64,000 nucleotides of DNA from JAXLWB01 sp046328715 (GTDB lineage Bacteria > Chloroflexota > Anaerolineae > Caldilineales > Caldilineaceae): positions 62,001 to 126,000 of the forward strand of contig JAXLWB010000013.1 in assembly GCA_046328715.1 (NCBI GenBank), read 5' to 3'. A program made the position numbers and the translations under genes. The notes beneath the pieces were generated by a model, which was given only the letters and a program-made list of their open reading frames with translations, was not told where the DNA came from and ran no database searches. Below, one piece after another: positions 9,107 to 16,765 of this stretch (position 1 is the stretch's first letter; each line of letters opens with the position of its first letter).

Positions 9107-9129
9107 CAGACGAGAGGATTGCAACGAGC

Positions 9130-9750
9130 ATGCAACGGGTTGGTATATTCGGCGGTACCTTTGACCCAATTCACATTGGGCACTTGATCCTGGCCGAAGA
9201 GGCGTGGTTTCAACTCAAACTAGATTGTATTTATCTGGTTCCAGCGGGCGATCCGCCACATAAGCGCAATCGTAAATTGTCCCCAGCCTACCACCGTGTG
9301 CGTATGATCCAACTGGCGATTGCTGGCATCGATTATCTGCGCATCAGTCGAGTGGATGTGGACCGCCCTGGTCCCCATTACACATCGGACATGGTTCGTC
9401 TGCTGCGGCGTCAGCTTAGTGCCGAAGTGGGCGACACGGTTGATCTCTATTTCCTGATGGGGATGGACAGTCTCCGCGATCTACCCACCTGGCACGAGGC
9501 AAGCTGGCTGGTGGAAAACTGCAAATTGGTCGCCCTCAGCCGCCACGATGTAGAGCTGGACTGGCAGAAGCTCGAAGCTGCCTTACCCGGCATCCGGCAG
9601 CGGGTGATTATTCTGGACATGCCTGAATTGGAGATTGCCAGCAACAATCTGCAAATGCGCGTGCAGAACGGCCAGCCCATCCGTCATCAAGTACCCCGAC
9701 CCGTCGAAGAGTATATTTACGAGCATGGGCTGTATCGTAACGGAGAATAG
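9130..9750 (+). CDS. nadD: Nicotinate-nucleotide adenylyltransferase
   Basis: 206 aa. The nucleotidyltransferase motif GGTFDPIHIGHL lies at the N-terminus, followed by PAGDPPHKRNRKLSPAYHR, MGMDSLRDLPTW, and SRHD. The enzyme makes nicotinate adenine dinucleotide from NaMN and ATP in NAD synthesis. The usual C-terminal ISSTxIR motif is changed to IASNNLQ, so the Arg that normally contacts phosphate is Gln; the rest of the fold looks intact. It is probably co-transcribed with obg and is followed by a clear terminator. Confidence 0.94.
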   Translation: MQRVGIFGGTFDPIHIGHLILAEEAWFQLKLDCIYLVPAGDPPHKRNRKLSPAYHRVRMIQLAIAGIDYLRISRVDVDRPGPHYTSDMVRLLRRQLSAEVGDTVDLYFLMGMDSLRDLPTWHEASWLVENCKLVALSRHDVELDWQKLEAALPGIRQRVIILDMPELEIASNNLQMRVQNGQPIRHQVPRPVEEYIYEHGLYRNGE

Positions 9751-9832
9751 GAGGTAGCCGCTGCTTGTAGCTGCGGGTTGTCGGCATGATCAACAATTGT
9801 GCGGCAAAAAGCACGCACCTACGTGTAATGCA

Positions 9833-9870
9833 GAGAAGCGGACGATCAACGTGTCCGCTTCTTCTTTTTG
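9833..9870 (+). terminator. Intrinsic terminator after nadD
   Basis: AGAAGCGGAC (9833-9842) pairs perfectly with GTCCGCTTCT (9853-9862) across a 10-nt loop and is followed by TCTTTTT. It closes the obg-nadD unit. Confidence 0.85.
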
Positions 9871-9922
9871 AATTTACATGTCAATTTCTGGAATAATCTA
9901 CATTTAAATTATGTCAACTTGC

Positions 9923-9952
9923 TTGACGATTTTGACAGTTTTGTGCTACAAT
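9923..9952 (+). promoter_or_regulatory. Candidate promoter for the MBL-fold gene
   Basis: TTGACG (9923-9928) and TACAAT (9947-9952) are 18 bp apart, about 41 bp upstream of the ATG at 9994. A GGAG ribosome-binding site lies between them and the ATG. Confidence 0.55.
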
Positions 9953-9993
9953 TTGCATCCGAACATCATTAACTGTTGAATTTGGAGCAATTC

Positions 9994-10869
9994 ATGGCCA
10001 TCATACGCACCCGGGTTGCAGACGATACTTGGGTCTTTACCAGCGCTCTCTATGTAGAGGTCAATGCTGGCCTTGTTGTCACATCAGAGGGAGGGATCTT
10101 AATTGATACCTTGCCCTTTCCTTCTGAAACACGGCAGATCATCGAGTTTGCGGATCGGCTTTGTCCGCAAGGTATCAAATATGTCATCAACACCCTGAGC
10201 CACGCTGACCATGTCTACGGCTCATGTTTCTTCCCCAATGCTGAATTGATTGCCCACGAACTTTGTCGCGACATGTTGATGGAATATGGCGCAAAGTCGT
10301 TGCGCGACGCTAAAGAGCATACGCCCGAATTGCGCTCTGTCGAGATTCGCCTGCCCAAAATTGTCTTTAACGAAGGGATGGTGATTCGCCTCGGCGAAAA
10401 AACGGTTCACGTGATTCATACGCCTGGCCCTAGCCCGGAATGCTGCGCCGTGCATGTGCGTGAGGAGAAAGTTCTTTTTGCCAGCGACCTGATGATGCCA
10501 GTTCCCTTGATCGCTTCGCCGATGAGCGACATCAACGCCTTTCGCCGTTCCTTGGCCGATATGTATGATTACAATGTGGAATGTATTGTCCAAGGACATG
10601 GCGACATTCTGTTGCGCGGTGAAGTGACAACTAGCATCGAGAGCAGCATTCAATATCTAAACGAGATCGAACATTTGGTGGAGCAGTTGATCGAACAAGG
10701 GGCCACCAAACATGACTTGCTGCAACACGATGTCGAGCAATTTGCCCGCAGCCGCATTCCGCTTGGTGGGCTGGTTCAACAATTTCACAACAACAATTTA
10801 CTTTATTTGTGGGATCAGGCACGTGCCAAGCAGCGCAAGCAGCGCCAAGTGTCACGCAACGGTGCCTAA
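9994..10869 (+). CDS. Metallo-beta-lactamase-fold hydrolase with altered metal motif
   Basis: 291 aa from ATG 9994. A TTG at 9976 is in frame, but the GGAG at 9981-9990 is spaced for the ATG. The fold is clear: NTLSHADHVYGS (HxHxDH region, about residues 66-77), VIHTPGPSPE (third His), LFASDLMM (bridging Asp) and VQGHGD (last His). The first His of HxHxDH is Leu, so one zinc-1 ligand is missing while the zinc-2 set is complete. Relatives are diverse hydrolases and the substrate is unknown. The gene stands between a terminator and the RNase H gene, which starts 30 bp later and may share its mRNA. Confidence 0.88.
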   Translation: MAIIRTRVADDTWVFTSALYVEVNAGLVVTSEGGILIDTLPFPSETRQIIEFADRLCPQGIKYVINTLSHADHVYGSCFFPNAELIAHELCRDMLMEYGAKSLRDAKEHTPELRSVEIRLPKIVFNEGMVIRLGEKTVHVIHTPGPSPECCAVHVREEKVLFASDLMMPVPLIASPMSDINAFRRSLADMYDYNVECIVQGHGDILLRGEVTTSIESSIQYLNEIEHLVEQLIEQGATKHDLLQHDVEQFARSRIPLGGLVQQFHNNNLLYLWDQARAKQRKQRQVSRNGA

Positions 10870-10899
10870 AGCAAGCCGCATGGTGCAACGAACATCCTG

Positions 10900-11700
10900 A
10901 TGAACTCAACCAAGCTTTCCCAACTCATCGAAGAGATTGCGCAACTGACGCCAGTCCAACGGCGTCAGCTTTTTGTGCGCTTGCGTGCAGCAGGTCTCTT
11001 TGTGCCGGAGGAACTGTTGAGTGATCGTCATCGGCTAGCGGTTGCTACCTCCGTCAAACCAGTGCCCACGCAGCGAACCAATGGAAAGAGTAGCCCGTCA
11101 GTCACTCTTCCGCCTCCCACTCCTGTCAAATCCACGGCGCAACCTGCCAGTACACCGCCTGCACCTTCCCCTGAAGCGCTGCCACTCAACGCCACTGCGG
11201 AGTATCGATCTCCCGTAGCAGGGCGCGTAGTGATCGCTCCCGAGTCACCAGCACAAGCAAGCGATCAAACCATGTCACCGTTGCCCGGTCAAGCGCCCGA
11301 GCAACCGATTGAGGTCATCTTTGACGGTGGCAGTAGAGGTAATCCTGGTCAGGGCTATGGCAGCTATCATTTGCACTGGCCAGGGAGTCAAGATCAGACC
11401 GTGCGCTTGCGCTTTGGCGACAAAGTAACTAACAACGAGGCCGAGTATGATACGTTGATCGCTGCTTTAGAAGTCGTGCTCAAGCGGCTGGCTGACGGTC
11501 ACGCCGATCCAAAGACCGCCACGCTCGATGTGCGGGGCGATTCTCTGCTCGTGGTCAATCAAGTTTTGGGAAAGTGGGAAGTCAAAGAAGATCGTATGCG
11601 CATCCGCCGTGATGAGGTGCGCAAGTTGCTCAGCCGCTTTGGTCACGCCCGCCTGACGCATCATGGGCGAGAGAACAGCGTTAAAGTGTTGGGCCACTAG
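10900..11700 (+). CDS. RNase HI-family protein with N-terminal extension
   Basis: 266 aa. Residues 1-45 form a helical segment (LSQLIEEIAQLTPVQRRQLFVRLRAAGLFV) like that found before some Chloroflexota nucleic-acid enzymes. A Pro/Thr/Ala-rich linker of about 90 residues follows, then an RNase H fold from about 137: IFDGGSRGNPGQG (first Asp), NNEAEYDTLIAAL (Glu) and LDVRGDSLLVVNQ (second Asp). The fourth catalytic Asp, expected near the end in a REN..AD.L-like motif, is not there: the protein ends RENSVKVLGH. It would act on RNA in RNA-DNA hybrids if active. The neighbouring reading frames do not restore the missing Asp. Confidence 0.85.
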   Translation: MNSTKLSQLIEEIAQLTPVQRRQLFVRLRAAGLFVPEELLSDRHRLAVATSVKPVPTQRTNGKSSPSVTLPPPTPVKSTAQPASTPPAPSPEALPLNATAEYRSPVAGRVVIAPESPAQASDQTMSPLPGQAPEQPIEVIFDGGSRGNPGQGYGSYHLHWPGSQDQTVRLRFGDKVTNNEAEYDTLIAALEVVLKRLADGHADPKTATLDVRGDSLLVVNQVLGKWEVKEDRMRIRRDEVRKLLSRFGHARLTHHGRENSVKVLGH

Positions 11701-11705
11701 GGGTA

Positions 11706-11760
11706 ATTCCGACAGGGTGACAAGGGAAACACGAAAACTTCCTTATCACCTTGTCACCTC
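11706..11760. terminator. Word-array hairpin between convergent RNase H and folD genes
   Basis: GACAGGGTGACAAGG (from 11711) is opposed by TCCTTATCACCTTGTCACC (about 11740-11758). The words belong to the same 8-bp family (GGTGACAA and its inverse) found at 61473-61560 and 58436-58668. Its position between two convergent stops suits a bidirectional terminator. Confidence 0.65.
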
Positions 11761-11769
11761 TTCTGCTTT

Positions 11770-12627
11770 TTACGCTCCGACCGCCAACTTGGCGGCTTCC
11801 AGTAGATTTTGCATTAGCATCGCATTGGTTGCTGGTCCGGTGCCGCCTGGCACGGGAGTGAGCATGCCTGCAACTTCGGCCACACCTGTTTGGTCGCAGT
11901 CGCCCTTCAAGCCAGCATCGGTATAGGTGGTGCCAAAGTCAACCACAATAGCACCGGGTTTGACCCAATCCGCCTTGATCATCTCCGGGCGGCCAACCGC
12001 CAAACAGAGGATGTCGGCACTGCGACAAACCCCAGGTAGATCAACCGTGCGACTGTGAGCAATGGTCACCGTGCAATGGCGGTGGAGCAGTAACATCGCC
12101 ATCGGTTTACCCACGATGTCGCTGCGACCAACGATCACTGCGTTTTTGCCCTTAAAATCGACTCCTGCTTCTTCCAATAACTTGATTCCCCCTGCTGGTG
12201 TGGCAGGCACAAAGTAAGGCGGACGCTGTGAAGCCAAACGCCCCGCATTGAGTGGATGCACGCCGTCGATGTCCTTGGCCGGATTGAGCGCCAGCACCAA
12301 TTCATCCAGGTGAATTTGTGCCGGGACTGGTTCCAAAATCATGATGCCGTGAACCGTTGGATCTTGGTTCAATTCATCTAGCGCGCTTGCGGCACTGCGC
12401 TGCGAGGCATCATTGGGTAATTCCACGGCACGGAAGGCGAGATCCACGCTCTTGCAGTTCTTTTCAATGGCGCGGGCATAACCTGCAGCCGCCCCATCAT
12501 CGCCAATCCGCATCACTGCCAACGTGGGTACAACACCGTGACTAGCAATGAACGTTGCAACTTCGGCTTTGACTTGCGCCTTGATCTTCTTCGAAAGTGC
12601 GTTGCCATCTAATAATTGGGCACTCAT
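11770..12627 (-). CDS. folD: FolD-family methylene-THF dehydrogenase, cyclohydrolase residues lost
   Basis: 285 aa. The fold is complete: N-terminal catalytic domain, then the nucleotide-binding domain with GRSDIVGKPMA and the ending VPGGTGPATNAML. Numbering matches E. coli FolD exactly. Tyr50 is kept (GYARAIEKNC), but position 54, the catalytic Lys, is Ile. Position 98, the Gln of QLPLP, is Leu (GIMILEPVP). Asp121 is kept in AKDIDG. In the human enzyme, Lys56 substitutions remove cyclohydrolase activity and can leave the dehydrogenase. I infer a dehydrogenase-only or otherwise altered FolD. Its start overlaps the fchA stop by 4 bp, so fchA lies upstream in the same operon and may supply the cyclohydrolase step. 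Confidence 0.93.
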   Translation of the reverse strand: MSAQLLDGNALSKKIKAQVKAEVATFIASHGVVPTLAVMRIGDDGAAAGYARAIEKNCKSVDLAFRAVELPNDASQRSAASALDELNQDPTVHGIMILEPVPAQIHLDELVLALNPAKDIDGVHPLNAGRLASQRPPYFVPATPAGGIKLLEEAGVDFKGKNAVIVGRSDIVGKPMAMLLLHRHCTVTIAHSRTVDLPGVCRSADILCLAVGRPEMIKADWVKPGAIVVDFGTTYTDAGLKGDCDQTGVAEVAGMLTPVPGGTGPATNAMLMQNLLEAAKLAVGA

Positions 12628-13265
12628 AGGACTACTCCCAACGCAACAGCGATCGCCGACTGCCCTTCTGTATAGGTGCTTGTAGCTTGTTGTAACACAT
12701 CCGCCACCTTTGCACCGTACGCCTGGTTAAAATCGACGTCGCTGATCGATTTAAGGTTAATATTGACGTTGACAATGGCGCAAAGCAGTGCCGACTGCGC
12801 CAGATAAAGGGCACAAGCGGCATCACTGACCACGTTCACATTGCCTTTGCTGCCCACCGGCACCGACAGCTTCATTACTTGCAGACATTTTTCAGCCACA
12901 GCCATAGGCACTTTGGCGGCATTTTTCAGCGCCTCTTGCATCGCTGCTGTGCGGGCAGCTTTTTCTGCATCACTCTCTTTAGGCATGCTATAAGTAGCTG
13001 CGACAGCACTAAACGCTGCGACATCGCTATCTGCCAGTGCCAGCAATTCATGACGTAGCTGCTCGCTCTGCTCCAGGTAGGTTTTCATCTCCTCTTCTAC
13101 TGCAATATATTTTTTCTTGCCTACCGTAAAGTTGATTACCATACTCACCAAAGCCGCTGCCTGACTGCCCGTCAATGCCGCAGCACCACCACCTCCCGGT
13201 GTCGGCTGTTGGGCCGCCAATGCGTCTATAAAAGCGCCAGTTGTCATTTCAGATGTAGAATTCAT
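12624..13265 (-). CDS. fchA: Methenyl-THF cyclohydrolase / cyclodeaminase family protein (FchA)
   Basis: 213 aa from ATG 13265, placed just after a GAGGG ribosome-binding site; a GTG 12 bp upstream lies inside that site. The protein is a stand-alone FTCD_C domain with AAQQPTPGGGGAAALTGSQAA near residue 20, typical of FchA from clostridia and of the cyclodeaminase half of FTCD. FchA converts methenyl-THF to 10-formyl-THF. Co-translation with a FolD that has lost its cyclohydrolase lysine fits a split of the bifunctional enzyme. A role in formimino-THF deamination is the alternative. Confidence 0.9.
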   Translation of the reverse strand: MNSTSEMTTGAFIDALAAQQPTPGGGGAAALTGSQAAALVSMVINFTVGKKKYIAVEEEMKTYLEQSEQLRHELLALADSDVAAFSAVAATYSMPKESDAEKAARTAAMQEALKNAAKVPMAVAEKCLQVMKLSVPVGSKGNVNVVSDAACALYLAQSALLCAIVNVNINLKSISDVDFNQAYGAKVADVLQQATSTYTEGQSAIAVALGVVL

Positions 13266-13972
13266 TTTTTCCCTCACAATTATTGGTTTATACTCCGCAA
13301 AATATCGAACTCTCCTTACCTCGGTGGTTGCACAGCTAAATATTTAGTTTCCAAAACTTTTGCAATGGCCTACGCCCTTTCGACGTATGTGTTTTGTCTG
13401 GAAATCGCCTCAGTAAGGCCAACGGTAAGATGAATGCGGTGTTACTTTCAATTGGCTTAAGTTGTAGTCCTATGTACTATAATCATTGGGATATTGATCT
13501 ATCATTGTATCACCTTGTAATGTGAAGTAGAATCTGCTACTCTCATTATGTTATGTTTGTGCTCTACTCGCTTAGAAGAATTTGGGATTACTGTCAAGTT
13601 CGATGTGCTAGATACTAGCAGGATTGAAAGCTAGCGGAAAAGATAGAGTTTGAGCAATCATTGTATGATGCAGTAACGGCTCAGCACGATTTGTGAAGCT
13701 TTGCACAAATAAGTAGTTACAAATAACAGTCAAAGGCTCTATTGTCGATCTTTGTATAAGAGCCAAGACGTTGAATTGAATAATAAATTTATAGAACTTA
13801 CGTATCTGTTGCTTCATCTGACATAATATATTGAACCAGTGTTACGCATTTGCGGTTTAAACAAGTCGAATGTACCAAATTCTCGATGCCATGCGTAACA
13901 TATATGACGAATGTATAGCGACCTATACCACACAACAGGCGTAAGTAATCAGTTTAAGAATGAGAAGAGCCA
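13266..13972. other. 707-bp intergenic region between divergent fchA and lon
   Basis: AT-richer than its surroundings, with no convincing gene on either strand. It should hold divergent promoters for fchA and lon. Visible marks are the 12-bp palindrome CTAAATATTTAG (13336-13347), the short palindrome TGCTAGATACTAGCA (13606-13620), and the larger inverted repeat at 13840-13900. No CIRCE operator or other known heat-shock element was seen. Confidence 0.6.
13840..13900. repeat. 61-bp inverted repeat with GTTACGCAT-type arms, upstream of lon
   Basis: TGTTACGCAT (13840-13849) is perfectly inverted as ATGCGTAACA (13891-13900) across 41 bp. Similar GTTACGCAT/GCGTAAC arms occur at 27873-27930, and a GTTA..TAAC relative at 23109-23155. 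Its place about 70 bp before lon could make it regulatory or part of the 5' leader. Confidence 0.6.
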
Positions 13973-16618
13973 GTGACACAAAGAATTCAAAAAAATCGAG
14001 GTAAACAGCCATCCTATCTTCATTCAGAATTCTCCGAATTAGGTTATGATGAACTGGGACTTCGAGTACACGGTCAAATAGGTGATAAAAACGTGATTCT
14101 GACGGAGCAATTTCTGGACTACGCTGGCGAATGGGGCGACGATGAGCACGAGGAAGTTCTCTTTGAATCTGAGGAATTTAGCGACGACGACAATGAACAG
14201 ATTCTGCCTCAAGACTCGATCATTTCCGACGATCTACCTGTGCTGCCGTTGCGCGGGGTCGTCGTTTATCCAATGATGTGGCTGCCCCTGCCGATTGGAC
14301 AGGAACGTAGCATTCGTCTGGTAGAAAGCACCGTCCCCAATAATCGCATTATAGCTTTGGTCACCAGTAAAACTGAAGATGTGGAAGAGCCGTCGCCTGG
14401 TCAGATTCACGAGGTCGGTACAGCCGCACAAGTCCACCGCGTGCTGAAGACCCCCGATGGAACGATTCGGTTGTTGGTGCAGGGTTTGGAACGCATCCGT
14501 ATTCTCGAATATATCCAGGAGCAACCCTATTTGCGTGCTCGGGTCGAGATCCTTCCAGAAATTATGGAAGAGAATCTAGAGATGGAAGCGCTCACCCGCA
14601 GTGTCCAACAGCTCTTTCGTAAATTGATCGAACTTGAACCGCAGATGCCAGACGAACTGGCGACAATGGCGTTAAATGTCGAAAACGCCCGTCAACTGGC
14701 CTACTTGGTTGCGAGTAGTATGCGCCTCAAGGTCGAAGACGCCCAACGCCTTCTTGAAATGGATGACGTCCGTGAGAAGTTGTTGCGTCTGATTCAGCTT
14801 TTGAAGAAGGAAGTCGAAGTTCTGGAACTGGGCCGTAAGATTCAGTCGGAAGCCCAGGGCGAGATGGAAAAGATGCAGCGCGAATACTTTCTGCGCGAGC
14901 AAATGAAAGCTATCCAGAAAGAGCTGGGCGAAGAGGATGAACATTCTGCTGATGTCAACGAGCTAGATACGCGCATCACCGAAGCGAAGATGCCGGAAGA
15001 GGCGGAGAAAGAGGCTCGTCGCGAGCTATTGCGCATGAAGCGTATGCCGATTCAGGCTGCTGAGTACAGCGTGATCAAGACCTATTTGGATCTAATGGTC
15101 AGCTTGCCCTGGCAAAATCGCTCGGAAGATAACCTGGACATCAACCATGCCCGTTTGGTGCTGGATGAAGATCACTATGGATTGGAAGAGATCAAGGAGC
15201 GCATCCTAGAATTTTTGGCCGTGCGCAAATTGCGTGCTGACCGCAAGGCACAAGGTGAGCAAGAAGATGACCTGCGCGACAAGATTCGTCGCGAGCGGGA
15301 AGGTACCGTTCTCTGTTTTGTCGGTCCGCCCGGTGTTGGTAAGACTAGCTTGGGAATCAGCATTGCACGCGCCATGAACCGCAAGTTTGTACGTTTGGCA
15401 CTTGGCGGCGTACGTGACGAAGCGGATATTCGCGGTTTTCGCCGCACGTATATCGGTTCGATGCCTGGCCGCATCATTCAGAGTCTGCGCCGGGTAGAAA
15501 CCAACAATCCTGTCTTTATGCTCGACGAAGTGGATAAACTTGGTCGCGATTTCCGTGGCGACCCGAGCAGCGCCTTGCTCGAAGTGCTCGATCCGGAGCA
15601 GAACCGCGAATTTCGTGATCATTACCTGGATGTGCCTTTTGATCTCAGCCAGGTCTTTTTTATCACAACTGCCAATGTGCTCGACACGATTCCACCAGCA
15701 CTGCGCGACCGCATGGAGATCATCGAGCTAAGCAGCTACACCGAAGATGAGAAGGTCAAGATTACCCAGGGTTATTTGATTCCCCGGCAGTTGAAGGAAA
15801 ATGGTTTGCGCCAGGACGAAGTGGAATTTACCGAAAGTTCACTGCGCGAGATCATCGAAGGCTACACTCGCGAAGCGGGCGTTCGCAGCTTGGAACGTCA
15901 GGTCGGCAAAATCTGCCGTAAGATTGCCACCAAGGTTGCATCGGGTAACAGCACCAAACAGATTGTGGAAGGCAAAGATGTCGTTACCTACCTGGGCAAA
16001 CATACGATCCACAGTGAAGAGATCGTAGAGCGCACCCAAATGCCAGGCGTTGCCATTGGCTTGGTTTGGACTATGACAGGTGGAGATATTACCTTCTTCG
16101 AGGCGACGCGTGTCAGTGGTAGCAAGGGATTTACCCTAACCGGTCAGTTGGGCGATGTGATGAAGGAAAGTGCGCAGGCCGCTTTGAGCTACATTCGTAG
16201 CCGCGCTGATCGTTATAACATCGATCCCGAATTCTTTGCCAAGTCCGACATACACTTGCATATCCCGGCAGGCGCAATCCCCAAGGATGGTCCGAGTGCA
16301 GGTATCACAATGGCCGTTGCTCTAGCGAGTTTGCTCACCGGGCGTCCGATCAAGCCCAACTTGGGCATGACCGGCGAGATTACACTGCGTGGCAAAGTGT
16401 TGCCGATTGGTGGTGCGAAGGAAAAAATCCTGGCTGCTGCCCGCTACGGACTTACGACCGTCATTCTGCCCCGGCGCAATGAAGCAGATTTGGATGATGT
16501 GCCTGAAACGGTGCGCAATGACATGAAGTTTATTCTTGTTGACACCGTAGATGAAGTACTTGATGCCGCCTTATCCAGCACTTCTGCTTCTGAAAACGCT
16601 GTTGACAGTGCGTCTTGA
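13973..16618 (+). CDS. lon: ATP-dependent protease La (Lon)
   Basis: 881 aa from GTG 13973, with AGAAGAG upstream. The first ~80 residues are an unusual acidic extension (about residues 45-75 are rich in Glu and Asp). The LON substrate-binding domain follows (LPVLPLRGVVVYP), then a coiled coil, the AAA+ module with GPPGVGKTS and FMLDEVDKLG, and the protease domain. The catalytic Ser in DGPSAG is at about 775 and the Lys in GGAKEKILAA at about 816. Lon degrades misfolded and regulatory proteins in the cytoplasm. A terminator follows at 16693. Confidence 0.97.
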   Translation: MTQRIQKNRGKQPSYLHSEFSELGYDELGLRVHGQIGDKNVILTEQFLDYAGEWGDDEHEEVLFESEEFSDDDNEQILPQDSIISDDLPVLPLRGVVVYPMMWLPLPIGQERSIRLVESTVPNNRIIALVTSKTEDVEEPSPGQIHEVGTAAQVHRVLKTPDGTIRLLVQGLERIRILEYIQEQPYLRARVEILPEIMEENLEMEALTRSVQQLFRKLIELEPQMPDELATMALNVENARQLAYLVASSMRLKVEDAQRLLEMDDVREKLLRLIQLLKKEVEVLELGRKIQSEAQGEMEKMQREYFLREQMKAIQKELGEEDEHSADVNELDTRITEAKMPEEAEKEARRELLRMKRMPIQAAEYSVIKTYLDLMVSLPWQNRSEDNLDINHARLVLDEDHYGLEEIKERILEFLAVRKLRADRKAQGEQEDDLRDKIRREREGTVLCFVGPPGVGKTSLGISIARAMNRKFVRLALGGVRDEADIRGFRRTYIGSMPGRIIQSLRRVETNNPVFMLDEVDKLGRDFRGDPSSALLEVLDPEQNREFRDHYLDVPFDLSQVFFITTANVLDTIPPALRDRMEIIELSSYTEDEKVKITQGYLIPRQLKENGLRQDEVEFTESSLREIIEGYTREAGVRSLERQVGKICRKIATKVASGNSTKQIVEGKDVVTYLGKHTIHSEEIVERTQMPGVAIGLVWTMTGGDITFFEATRVSGSKGFTLTGQLGDVMKESAQAALSYIRSRADRYNIDPEFFAKSDIHLHIPAGAIPKDGPSAGITMAVALASLLTGRPIKPNLGMTGEITLRGKVLPIGGAKEKILAAARYGLTTVILPRRNEADLDDVPETVRNDMKFILVDTVDEVLDAALSSTSASENAVDSAS

Positions 16619-16692
16619 AGCTGAAATGCTTGTGGAATCAAGCTGACTTTTACTTTTTACCGTGACTGATCTATAATAGATACTTGGTAAGC

Positions 16693-16726
16693 AAGCCGGA
16701 CACGTCATGTGTCCGGCTTATTTATA
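16693..16726 (+). terminator. Intrinsic terminator after lon
   Basis: AAGCCGGACAC (16693-16703) pairs perfectly with GTGTCCGGCTT (16709-16719) around a 5-nt loop, followed by a short AT-rich tract. Confidence 0.75.
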
Positions 16727-16765
16727 GTGTTTACCCTGTATAAAGATAGGAGTATTTTGTAGTTT

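Noticed and set aside
9976..9993. TTG start for the MBL-fold protein
   Set aside because: The GGAG site lies after the TTG and is correctly spaced for the ATG at 9994.
13266..13972. Small protein genes in the fchA-lon gap
   Set aside because: The short frames there (13209-13433 and 13608-13817) lack ribosome-binding sites and recognisable features, and the DNA looks regulatory.
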